This document shows positions 1-7,536 of a DNA stretch of 10,886 nt, in pieces (position 1 is the stretch's first letter; each line of letters starts with the position of its first letter). Position numbers and translations under genes: made by a program. The notes beneath the pieces were generated by a model. It searched no databases. It had not been told where the DNA came from and saw nothing but the letters and a program-made list of their open reading frames with translations. The stretch lies in the NCBI GenBank assembly GCA_934621385.1, contig CAKTUI010000051.1:1-10886 (forward strand), given 5' to 3'. The DNA is from an uncultured Kiritimatiellota bacterium (lineage in GTDB: Bacteria > Verrucomicrobiota > Kiritimatiellia > RFP12 > UBA1067).

Positions 1-6
1 CAGTAT

Positions 7-79
7 TTGGCAAACGGGCTATGCCAAGATCTGAGCCCTTCTTTGGTTGGGTGCACACTATTATGGCAAACTGCGCCAT
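7..79. promoter_or_regulatory. Two short dyads upstream of the A2M gene, possible operator sites
   Basis: A perfect 6-bp dyad, TTGGCA (7-12) with TGCCAA (22-27), lies upstream of the A2M gene. A second dyad, ATGGC (63-67) with GCCAT (75-79), follows. Both left halves read TGGCAAAC (8-15 and 64-71), 56 bases apart, so they may be repeated binding sites for one regulator. They could equally belong to the end of an upstream gene or be chance. The bound protein cannot be named from the sequence. Confidence 0.25.
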
Positions 80-94
80 TTCTCTTCTCGCCAT

Positions 95-131
95 TTGACG
101 GTTTGACGAAGGGCGAAGAATATGATACGAT
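95..131 (+). promoter_or_regulatory. Possible promoter of the A2M gene
   Basis: TTGACG occurs twice (95-100 and 103-108). The second is 17 bases from TACGAT (126-131). The first is 20 bases from a better -10 match, TATGAT (121-126). With the 103/126 pair, transcription would begin at or next to the ATG at 138, which would make the message leaderless. This agrees with the lack of a clear Shine-Dalgarno sequence at normal spacing. The nearest purine run, GAAGGG near 108-113, is too far upstream. The reading is tentative. Confidence 0.35.
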
Positions 132-137
132 TTGGGC

Positions 138-3100
138 ATGATGAAAAAGGTCATTGCTCTTGCGCTCTTCTCGTGCCTCCATTCTTTCTCACTTGTCGGT
201 GACGGTGTGCCGCGCTTACTTGAGGATGCGGACAAACTGGCCATTGATGGAAATAAGGCGGAGGCCTATGTTGCCTACACGAATCTTCTCGTTTCGCCGG
301 AGGTCGACATTGTTCGTGGACAGGTCCTTCAGAAGAGTCTCATCTGCCTGATTGACTTGAATCGTACGGCAGAAACGGACGCTCTGATTGAGTCCCACTG
401 GACTGCGCAGACGAACTTTGCCGCACGACTTTCCTGCATCGCCGCGCATGCGAAGCTACCTCGCTTTGGGGCAATGGAGAAGGGGGCTTTTAGGCGGGGG
501 CAGGTTGGGAGGATGGATTCGTCGGAGCGTGACCGTGTCGTCGAATTTCGGATGTTGTTCGAACTTATGCCAGAAGCCTCTGCTCAGGATGAGGAAACGC
601 GGGCAAAGTTCTGGCGGTACATGGCCTCCGTCTTGCTTTCAAACGGGCGTAACGGATTTTCATCCAGTCGATTGCTGGAGTTGACGGACATTGCGGTACT
701 GCCGGATTATGAGGAAAAGGGGGTGCCTTGGTACCGGCCCTTCGAAAAGAGGAGAGGTGGTTGGGCACCTGTCAATGACGCGGGAGAGCCGATTTATCAC
801 GCGCTTCCCGAGTCGTGGGAGTCGGCAAAAACGGATGGCGAGCGATGGCGGTACGCCGTTGATCAACTCCCGACAAACGAATCGAAAGAAAAGCGTGCAT
901 CCTTTGCGGAGCGTCAGTTCGGCTTGCATCGGTTGCATCAGGAGGGGCCGCGCGATTCGCTGATTGCCGAACTCCGCACACTGACGGATGATGAGACGCT
1001 GACATGCCTTCAGAACGGCATTCATCGGCTGAAACTCCCTGACGACTACAATTACCTCAAGATTTGGCGAACCCTGAAGGATTGGTTTGCCGTTGGTGAT
1101 GAATATGTCTGCCGCTATCAATTCGAAAAGGCCGTTGCAACTTATTCAAATGAGGTCTATTCTTGCAAGGGCCGAATTCGGGACTTGATTAGCCCTGATG
1201 TAGCGATAGATGCTTCAGGCGCCTGTCCGATTGCCGGACGAGATGTGACATTCGGTTTGAAACATCGCAATGCGCACAAGGCGACATTTTCGCTCTGTCG
1301 CATTGATCGAGATCGGATTCTTGAGCGGGTGAAGCAGAATGTGAAAGATCTAAAGCCACATGAGAACTGGTTGGATTATGAGTGGTCTTCCGAGCGGCTT
1401 ATGAATTATAATTCAAAAAACGATTTCCCTCCCGAATTCCTGATGGGAACGACAAACACGTGGTCGATTCCGCTTGTGCCCAAGCCGGGTTATCAGGAGT
1501 CGCGTGAGACCGTAAAGGTTCCGTTCGACCTTGAATCGGGCGACTATCTCTTGATTGCGGAGACGGAGGAGGGCAAGCGAAGGAACACGATTCTTCGTGT
1601 GGGTGGACTGGTCGCCGTGCAAATCGCATCGTCCACTGGTGAATCGGATAAGGCGAAGGTTACGAAATTTCGTGTGGTTGATGCGAAAACAGGCGAACCG
1701 CTTGCGGGCGTTAGGGCCGAACGGTTTTCGTGGAGGCAGGTATGGAAGGCAAAGACGAATGATGTTTTTGAAGCAACAGCGGTGAGCGATGTTGATGGAA
1801 TCCTCGCCTTGAATGAGCCAGAGGTGGTAGGAAATTGGTTTGATGGTGGTTTTATCAAAATGACAGCAACCAACGGTCTCTCGTGCCTCATCGAAAGGCC
1901 ATCGCTTTTTTGGTGCAATGACAACGATGGCGGAAGGTATTCACCCAATGTGTTTGTCATGACGGATCGCCCCGTCTATCATCCGGGTGATACGGTTCAC
2001 TTTAAGATTTGGCATTGGAGGACCACGCCTGATGAAGGAGGTGGATTTATGCTTCTTCCCGTTTTTAATTTGGATGTGAAGGCACTCGCACCTGGTCGGG
2101 ATGAGGCCATCCTGCCTCAACGAGTGGTTTCGGATATCGCTGGTGGAATGTCAGGATTTCTGAAAATCCCGGATACGGCGACATTGGGTGAGTATCGCCT
2201 CACGGTCAGCTCGGCATATGGGGAGGGGCATTTCCGCGTCGAGGAGTACCGCAAGCCCGAATTTGAGGTCTGCATCGACACGCCAACAAATTCGCCGATT
2301 TTGGGCGATGTCGTTCGTGTGCCCGTGCGCGCAAGGTACTATTTCGGCGAGCCCGTGCGGAAGGGGAAGGCCAGGATTCGTGTGGTGCGCCAGTCGCGGG
2401 CCGATGACTGGGTTCGTCCCCTGCCTTGGTACTGGCTCTACGGCAAGGGGATGCCGTCACCTGCGAAACGTGAAACGCTTTTCACGCGAACCATGGCCCT
2501 TGATGAGAACGGTGTCGCGTGGGTGACGATTGACACATCTTTGGTGAAGCGATTTTATGGAATGGACGACGCTGAGTACACGATTGAGGCGGAAGTGACT
2601 GACGAGTCGCGGCGAATGGTGTCGGGTTCAGGTTCCTTGCTGGTGCGGGTCAAGCCATTTCGCGTCCATGTCTGGTCCGACGGCTCCCGGTATCAGGTAG
2701 GGGACATCGTTCGGGGGCGCGTCGACTTGGAAGGACTTGAGAAGGCGGATGTCTCGCGGCAGATGTGGCGGCTGGTCTCTCTTGCCGGTGGGACGACGAA
2801 TGTCGTCGATTCGACCTTTACCGTCTCCGCGGCGGGACAGTACCAACTTGTCTGCGAGGTGACGGATCGACGGGGACGCGTTGAAACGGGGTCGTGCATC
2901 GTGACGGTTCTCGGTGCGGGCGATGACGGGCGGAACTACCGCTTCAATCCACTCGAACTCGCGACCGATCGGAAGTTCTATGCCCCGGGGGAGACGGCCC
3001 AGATCTTCATTTCGACGGATCGTCCCGACTCGACGGTGTTCGTGCGCATTCGGCGGGGCGGGGAGCGCATCCTCAAGGTTCGCGGCAAGTGCGCCACTGT

Positions 3101-5798
3101 GCCGGTGCTCGTGTTGGAGGACGATTACCCCGAGTTCTTCGTTGAGGCCTGGACGGTGGCGGAGGGACGGTTCTACCACGAGTCGATTACGGTCAAAGTT
3201 CCGCCAGTGAAGAAGGTTGGACGGGCCGAGGTCGAGATCTTGGGCGGCAAGGATGGGGCATTTGCACCTGGTGACATTGTGGACGCAATTGTGCGTACAT
3301 ACGATTCCGACGGCATCCCCTGTGCCGTCTCAGGCGTGATGAGCGTCTACGATAAGTCGCTGGATGCGATTGCGGGCGGAAGCAATGTCCCGGATCTCAA
3401 GCGGGCCTTGTGGGGTTGGCGACCTAATGTTGGCTCTCGCGTGGAACTTAAGGCAAGAAGTCTCGGGTCGATTTATAATTTAGGAAGGTCGCCGATTGGG
3501 TTTGGACTTTGGAGTGAAAAGAGTTATTTCGGATACAGGTTTTTGCGTTATTCACCATCGGATTCAATTGTCTATTTCACGAGCAATGGTCAGGTGCGTG
3601 TGGAAAAGTTCTTTCCGTCCTATTGGGACGTTGCCATGCGATTGGGGGGCTTTAATTGTGGCGTGTCGATGAAGCGTAGCGGTCGTGCGCCGTCGGTCGG
3701 TGATGCTGCGATGGTGATGAAGGCACGCGCAAGCGCGGACACCATTTCCGCCGAAGCAGATTCGGGCGTTGCCCTTCGGCAGGACTTTGCCGACACCGCC
3801 TACTGGAACGCCTGGCTTGAGGACTCGGGAACGCAAGGTGTCTATCGCGTCCAGTTCAAGTTGCCGGAGGATTTGACGAGTTGGAATGTGAAGGTCTGGA
3901 CATTGGGTGAAGGCGGACGCGTGGCCGAAGCGAAGACGGAAATCGTCACGCGGAAGGAACTTGTGCTGCGTCTGCAGGCGCCGCGCTTCCTGACGGAAGG
4001 GGACGAAGCCGTCCTCTCGGCGAATGTCCACAACAACGGAACCACCATGCGGAGGGTGTCCGTGAGGCTTCAGCTGGAGGGCGCGGCGATTGCGAATGAA
4101 CTTTCGCCGCAGGAGATTCTGCTGGAACCTGGACAGGAACGGCGCGTGGACTGGCGAATCGCCGCGAAACAGCCTGGCGAACTCAAGATAACGATGTCCG
4201 CTTCGGATGCGGACGGTGCCGTTAGCGATGGCGTTGTCCGGACGATTTCCGTTGTGCCGCACGTGATGGAAAAGACGGTGAGTTATTCGCGTGTCATTGG
4301 GGCGAATGCGCGAACAAATGCGCCTGCCGTGGGCGTGTACGAGGGTGCCGATGGCCTGGATCTCTATCGCCGGTTGGGCTATCCTATCCCCGCCGGGGTC
4401 GCTGAAGCCGACCTCTCTGCCGTCGTGGAAGTCTCGGATACGCTGTCGGATGCCATCGTGCGGGCGATTCCGTACCTACGCTACTACGAATACGAGTGTA
4501 CCGAGCAGACGATGAACCGTTTTGTCCCCGCCGTTGTTGCACGAAAGGCGCTCGGCGAACAGGTCATCGGTCTTGCGCAGGGTGACATTGACGCGTTCAT
4601 TCGCGGCGGACTTGCAAAACTGGAGGGAATGCAGCTTTCTTCGGGTGCCTGGGGCTGGTTCAGCGGCAACTTCGAACAACCGAGTGTCCATACGACGGCA
4701 ACGGTCCTTCGGGGTCTGCTCATTGCGCGGCAGAAGGATGTCGACGTGCCCGATTCGATGATTCAGTCCGGCATCCGCTGGCTTGGTGAGCGGATACAGA
4801 AAATTGTGGAACGGTGGCGGACGGAGAAATTTGCGCGTCCCTTTGCGGACGATGTCTTCGCCGCCTACGTGTTGCAACTGGCCGGGGCGGATGCGTCCGC
4901 CTATGCGAAAGAAATCGAGACCGTCCTGACGGCGGCGGACGAGAAGCGCCTGAACCTGCCATTCTACTCGCAGGCTCAACTGGGGCTTGCCTTTGACCTG
5001 CGCGGCGAATGGGAACGCCGCGACCGGATTGTCCGGAACTTGAAGCAGTTCCTCTGCTCGGACGACGAGAATCAGACCTGCTACTTCAATTTGGGGAATA
5101 ACAACTACTGGTGGTTTTGGTATGGTTCGGAGCTGGAGGCGCAGTCCACCGCGCTGATGCTGCTCGTGCGGGCGGAACCACAGGGCATCGTCACGCGTGG
5201 GCTTGCCCGTTACATCCATAACAATCGCCCCAATCGCAACTACTGGTATTCAACGCGGGACACGGGTCTCGCCATCGAGGCACTTTCGGACTACTGCGCG
5301 GCAGTTGAGAATGCGGCGGCGGAGCGTCCGCTCTATGTCAACGCCTACCTCACCTATCCGAGCACGGAGGAACCGATGACGCGTGCCGGACTTGAAGTCC
5401 GTGTCAACCGCACGGTGACGCGCAATGGGCGGGAACTCGCCGATGGAGACGAGGTGAAAAGCGGCGACCTTCTGGATGTCCGTCTCGACATTGATTCGAA
5501 GAACGACTACGAGTACATTGTCATCGAGGACCGCAAGGGGGCAGGATTGGAGCCAATCGGGACGCGTAGCGGCTACCAATGGTTCCGCGACGGTGGTTAC
5601 GCCTATGTGGAGTATCGTGAGAAGCATGTCGCCATCTTCCTGCGGGTGCTTAGTCGCGGGGCGAAGTCGTTGACTTATCGTGTCCGTGCCGAGACACCGG
5701 GACTCTACCATGTCCTGCCGACCACGATTCGTGCGATGTATGCGCCGCGTCTGAAGGGAAATTCGGACGAGTTGCGGCTCGGTGTCGTGGACGAGTGA
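138..5798 (+). CDS. Secreted thioester-containing alpha-2-macroglobulin family protein
   Basis: This 1886-residue protein is a bacterial alpha-2-macroglobulin (A2M). These are extracytoplasmic traps that bind attacking proteases through a bait region and a reactive thioester. The start is ATG 138 or ATG 141. A short Lys-Lys plus hydrophobic signal peptide follows; FSC at residues 11-13 is a poor lipobox, so lipid anchoring is uncertain. Residues 25-350 look like an alpha-helical, TPR-like extension. Macroglobulin-type beta domains follow, including TDRPVYHPGDTVHFK at about 607-621 and a second such domain starting ATDRKFYAPGETAQ near 940. A candidate bait segment is about 1181-1218. The A2M core begins near 1222 (YWNAWLED). 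The thioester motif CTEQ is intact at 1454-1457, with a helical thioester domain after it (GAWGWFSGN). The C-terminal receptor-like domain starts near 1776. Many homologues are longer or shorter than E. coli YfhM (about 1650). No pbpC lies downstream. Base composition looks more AT-rich in the 5' third and at 3420-3660. Confidence 0.93.
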   Translation: MMKKVIALALFSCLHSFSLVGDGVPRLLEDADKLAIDGNKAEAYVAYTNLLVSPEVDIVRGQVLQKSLICLIDLNRTAETDALIESHWTAQTNFAARLSCIAAHAKLPRFGAMEKGAFRRGQVGRMDSSERDRVVEFRMLFELMPEASAQDEETRAKFWRYMASVLLSNGRNGFSSSRLLELTDIAVLPDYEEKGVPWYRPFEKRRGGWAPVNDAGEPIYHALPESWESAKTDGERWRYAVDQLPTNESKEKRASFAERQFGLHRLHQEGPRDSLIAELRTLTDDETLTCLQNGIHRLKLPDDYNYLKIWRTLKDWFAVGDEYVCRYQFEKAVATYSNEVYSCKGRIRDLISPDVAIDASGACPIAGRDVTFGLKHRNAHKATFSLCRIDRDRILERVKQNVKDLKPHENWLDYEWSSERLMNYNSKNDFPPEFLMGTTNTWSIPLVPKPGYQESRETVKVPFDLESGDYLLIAETEEGKRRNTILRVGGLVAVQIASSTGESDKAKVTKFRVVDAKTGEPLAGVRAERFSWRQVWKAKTNDVFEATAVSDVDGILALNEPEVVGNWFDGGFIKMTATNGLSCLIERPSLFWCNDNDGGRYSPNVFVMTDRPVYHPGDTVHFKIWHWRTTPDEGGGFMLLPVFNLDVKALAPGRDEAILPQRVVSDIAGGMSGFLKIPDTATLGEYRLTVSSAYGEGHFRVEEYRKPEFEVCIDTPTNSPILGDVVRVPVRARYYFGEPVRKGKARIRVVRQSRADDWVRPLPWYWLYGKGMPSPAKRETLFTRTMALDENGVAWVTIDTSLVKRFYGMDDAEYTIEAEVTDESRRMVSGSGSLLVRVKPFRVHVWSDGSRYQVGDIVRGRVDLEGLEKADVSRQMWRLVSLAGGTTNVVDSTFTVSAAGQYQLVCEVTDRRGRVETGSCIVTVLGAGDDGRNYRFNPLELATDRKFYAPGETAQIFISTDRPDSTVFVRIRRGGERILKVRGKCATVPVLVLEDDYPEFFVEAWTVAEGRFYHESITVKVPPVKKVGRAEVEILGGKDGAFAPGDIVDAIVRTYDSDGIPCAVSGVMSVYDKSLDAIAGGSNVPDLKRALWGWRPNVGSRVELKARSLGSIYNLGRSPIGFGLWSEKSYFGYRFLRYSPSDSIVYFTSNGQVRVEKFFPSYWDVAMRLGGFNCGVSMKRSGRAPSVGDAAMVMKARASADTISAEADSGVALRQDFADTAYWNAWLEDSGTQGVYRVQFKLPEDLTSWNVKVWTLGEGGRVAEAKTEIVTRKELVLRLQAPRFLTEGDEAVLSANVHNNGTTMRRVSVRLQLEGAAIANELSPQEILLEPGQERRVDWRIAAKQPGELKITMSASDADGAVSDGVVRTISVVPHVMEKTVSYSRVIGANARTNAPAVGVYEGADGLDLYRRLGYPIPAGVAEADLSAVVEVSDTLSDAIVRAIPYLRYYEYECTEQTMNRFVPAVVARKALGEQVIGLAQGDIDAFIRGGLAKLEGMQLSSGAWGWFSGNFEQPSVHTTATVLRGLLIARQKDVDVPDSMIQSGIRWLGERIQKIVERWRTEKFARPFADDVFAAYVLQLAGADASAYAKEIETVLTAADEKRLNLPFYSQAQLGLAFDLRGEWERRDRIVRNLKQFLCSDDENQTCYFNLGNNNYWWFWYGSELEAQSTALMLLVRAEPQGIVTRGLARYIHNNRPNRNYWYSTRDTGLAIEALSDYCAAVENAAAERPLYVNAYLTYPSTEEPMTRAGLEVRVNRTVTRNGRELADGDEVKSGDLLDVRLDIDSKNDYEYIVIEDRKGAGLEPIGTRSGYQWFRDGGYAYVEYREKHVAIFLRVLSRGAKSLTYRVRAETPGLYHVLPTTIRAMYAPRLKGNSDELRLGVVDE

Positions 5799-5897
5799 AG
5801 CGGCCGACTTCGTTCGCTCGTCGCGGCGGTTTGAACCGCTGAATGCACGAAAAGCCGCCTTTGTGGGCACTCCAGAGGGCGCGAGCGCGGCGGAAAT

Positions 5898-5959
5898 GCC
5901 GTTCGTGCGGAACGGCGAGGGAAGTCACCGTGAAGAAAGAGTTTTTTCTTCTCGGTGAC
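5898..5959. terminator. Two hairpins downstream of the A2M gene, candidate transcription end
   Basis: The first hairpin pairs GCCGTTC (5898-5904) with GAACGGC (5910-5916) around a 5-base loop. The second pairs GTCACCG (5924-5930) with CGGTGAC (5953-5959) and GAAGAAA (5932-5938) with TTTCTTC (5945-5951), with one T-T mismatch and a 6-base loop. They lie 100-160 bases after the A2M stop. Neither has a 3' T-tract, so classical intrinsic termination is not shown. They may only be parts of the large palindrome next to them. Confidence 0.3.
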
Positions 5960-6237
5960 GCGGCCTTTTCTCCGTGGAGACAGCGGGCTGTCGCCACGGA
6001 GAGGACGGGCGGACTTGCTGAAGGGGAAGGGCGCGCTTCGGCATAAGGAAGGACAAGCACTAAGGTGCTTTGTCCAAACCACTAAGGTGCTTTCATCAAA
6101 GTACCTTACTGCTTTGAGCAAAGCACCTTAGTGCTTGCCCGTTGTGTTGGGGGACGCGGCCCTTTCTGTCGCGGGCGACGGCCCGTGGTTTCCGTGGCGA
6201 CCGCCCGCTGTCATCGAGGAGAAAAGGCGGTGTCTTC
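5954..6237. repeat. 284-bp imperfect palindrome, gap-free arms, centred at 6095/6096
   Basis: Bases 5954-6093 pair with 6098-6237, and every pair has coordinates summing to 12191 with no gaps. My hand alignment gives 37/43 identities for the inner block (6051-6093 with 6098-6140), 24/49 for the middle block (6002-6050 with 6141-6189) and 38/48 for the outer block (5954-6001 with 6190-6237). Weaker symmetry on the same axis continues to about 5899/6292. The left outer block is itself a hairpin: CTCCGTGG (5970-5977) with CCACGGAG (5994-6001), enclosing GACAG/CTGTC. The element could be two head-to-head copies of a repeat, a foldback or MITE-like remnant, or an old inverted duplication. No transposase gene or target-site duplication was seen. 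Confidence 0.8.
6051..6140. repeat. 90-bp hairpin with 43-bp arms and CATC loop, built from CACTAAGGTGCTTT units
   Basis: The left arm is 6051-6093, the loop CATC is 6094-6097 and the right arm is 6098-6140. In RNA, two of the six mismatches become G-U pairs, giving 39 of 43 paired positions. Each arm contains two spaced units. CACTAAGGTGCTTT is exact at 6058-6071 and 6080-6093. On the minus strand there is one good and one diverged copy in the right arm. The units are partly self-palindromic (AAGCAC/GTGCTT), so each could also fold alone. Transcription in either direction would give a similar hairpin. Confidence 0.85.
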
Positions 6238-6720
6238 ACGGAGGCAAAATGCTGTCTTCCGCAAGAGAAAATGCGCTTTTCCTGAAGAAATCGTCGGTTG
6301 TCGTGGAAGCGAACCACGAGAAGAGCGGAATGGAGGCGGCAGATACTGAAATTCACGGAAGGGGCTTGCGGCCGAACACGAAAGAGCGCGAAACGAAAGG
6401 CGGGGGCCGTAGGCGTTGTGTAGGCGTGGGTGTGGCAGTTTGAATGGCCTGCCGGACGGCAGGCCGGCAAAACCTTCTGCCGCGTGGTGCCTGTGTGCGG
6501 TCTGTCCCTCCTCTCGGGCGAGTGGGTGAGTGCGGCGGTCGCACGAGAGGTGCGGTGCGGCTCGCAGCCGTAGGAGTGGTCTCCGTCCGCAACCAGTGAT
6601 AACCGCCGAGGCAGGGCAGGCTCAGCGAAGCTGCTTGTCGAAGCGCGAAAGGCGTAGCGAGACCGCCGCCGCATCCGGGTCGGGCGAGCCGCCGCGCAAG
6701 CCCCCGAGCAAGCGGTCCTA
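6238..6720. other. Intergenic tract, GC-rich filler without a convincing gene
   Basis: Open frames exist here on both strands, but none has a recognisable product, a good ribosome binding site or plausible composition. The stretch includes a small dyad, CGTGG (6302-6306) with CCACG (6314-6318), and low-complexity text rich in cacgaaa and gcgaaa words (about 6378-6405). It also holds the 29-bp repeat at 6445-6473. Text of this kind resembles interspersed intergenic repeats I associate with PVC genomes, an impression rather than a database result. I could not match it to RNase P RNA, tmRNA, SRP RNA or a tRNA. Confidence 0.5.
6445..6473 (+). repeat. 29-bp GC-rich palindromic repeat, copy 1
   Basis: This copy matches bases 8880-8908 at 28 of 29 positions in the same orientation. 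It starts TGGCCTGCCGGACGG and ends GGCCGGCAAAAC. It contains the dyad GCCTGCCG/CGGCAGGC (6447-6464), which is perfect in this copy. Both copies lie between genes, which suggests a dispersed, REP-like intergenic element. Confidence 0.75.
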
Positions 6721-6749
6721 TTGCCGCCGACGGCGGAATGTAGTATACT
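6721..6749 (+). promoter_or_regulatory. Sigma70-type promoter of the dapB-GH20 unit
   Basis: TTGCCG (6721-6726) is followed after 17 bases by TATACT (6744-6749). The expected start is near 6756-6757, leaving a leader of about 33 bases. The leader carries the purine-rich ribosome binding site at about 6775-6784 (AAAGGAAAGGAA), 5 bases before ATG 6790. The -10 is strong and the -35 matches TTGACA at 4 of 6 positions. Confidence 0.6.
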
Positions 6750-6789
6750 TCTCTCCATTCGCCAAGGGCGACAAAGGAAAGGAACGGAT

Positions 6790-7521
6790 ATGAAGATTGC
6801 GATTTTGGGTGCGGCCGGACGCATGGGCCGCAAGTTGTGCGACCTCGCGGCGCAGGGAAACGAACTGGAGGTCGTCTCGAAGGTCGACATTGCCGAGGGC
6901 TACGACCACGCGTGGCGTTCGGATGTCGAGGGCGTTGTTGACTTCTCGTACCATACGGCCGTACCGGGGGCCATCCGCAAGGCGGCCGAGGCGGGCATTC
7001 CCTACGTAATCGGCACGACCGGGCTGACGGCCGACGAGCAGAAGGTCGTCGACGAGGCGGCGACGCGCATTCCCGTCGTGCAGTCCGGGAACTATTCGTT
7101 GGGTGTCAACCTGTTGATGGAACTCGTCCGCAAGGCGGCCACCGTGCTGGGTCCTGAATATGACATCGAAGTCGTCGAGATGCACCACCGCCACAAGAAG
7201 GACGCGCCCTCCGGCACGGCGCTCATGTTGGCGAAGTCCGCCGCCGAAGGGCGTGGCGTCGACTTCGGGCGCGAAGCCGTCTACGGCCGGCATGGCGACA
7301 TTGGCGAGCGTCCCGTCGGACAGATTGCCATCCACGCCCTGCGCGGCGGTTCGGTCGTCGGCGACCACACGGTGATGTTCGCCGGTGAGGTCGAGCGCGT
7401 CGAGATTACCCACCGTGCGCAGGATCGCCTGGCGTTCGCCGCCGGTGCCCTGAAGTCCATCGCCTGGGCGAAGGGACGCAAGCCGGGCCTTTACACCATG
7501 CGCGACGTGCTCGGCTTCTGA
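6790..7521 (+). CDS. dapB: 4-hydroxy-tetrahydrodipicolinate reductase
   Basis: DapB reduces 4-hydroxy-tetrahydrodipicolinate with NAD(P)H in the cytoplasm, in the pathway to meso-diaminopimelate and lysine. The 243-residue protein shows the N-terminal nucleotide-binding loop GAAGRMG (7-13) and GTTG (75-78). It also has the catalytic and substrate motif HHRHKKDAPSGTA (132-144): H132 and K136 correspond to E. coli H159 and K163, and S141-G142-T143 binds substrate carboxylates. It is about 30 residues shorter than the E. coli enzyme, mainly between residues 30 and 45, as in other short DapB forms. ATG 6790 is chosen because the Rossmann strand MKIAILG begins there and a strong purine-rich ribosome binding site precedes it. 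The GH20 gene starts 15 bases after the stop. dapA is not in the window. Confidence 0.97.
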   Translation: MKIAILGAAGRMGRKLCDLAAQGNELEVVSKVDIAEGYDHAWRSDVEGVVDFSYHTAVPGAIRKAAEAGIPYVIGTTGLTADEQKVVDEAATRIPVVQSGNYSLGVNLLMELVRKAATVLGPEYDIEVVEMHHRHKKDAPSGTALMLAKSAAEGRGVDFGREAVYGRHGDIGERPVGQIAIHALRGGSVVGDHTVMFAGEVERVEITHRAQDRLAFAAGALKSIAWAKGRKPGLYTMRDVLGF

Positions 7522-7536
7522 CGGCATCGTCCTGCC

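Noticed and set aside
8..80. Sigma54 (-24/-12) promoter suggested by TGGC words
   Set aside because: The GG and GC elements are not at the required spacing in either candidate.
5826..5839. tRNA T-arm-like dyad GCGGTTTGAACCGC
   Set aside because: No acceptor, D or anticodon arm fits around it, and the upstream part would lie in the A2M coding sequence. It is probably a simple dyad.
6051..6140. CRISPR array or integron attC site
   Set aside because: The repeats are only 14 bases, occur in inverted pairs, and are separated by short non-unique spacers; no cas or integrase gene is present. The attC core sites (GTTRRRY and its complement) are missing.
6135..6443. 102-codon plus-strand frame in the intergenic tract
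   Set aside because: It starts at a TTG inside the palindrome with no ribosome binding site and runs through repeat text. I keep only the short arm-peptide similarity as a finding.
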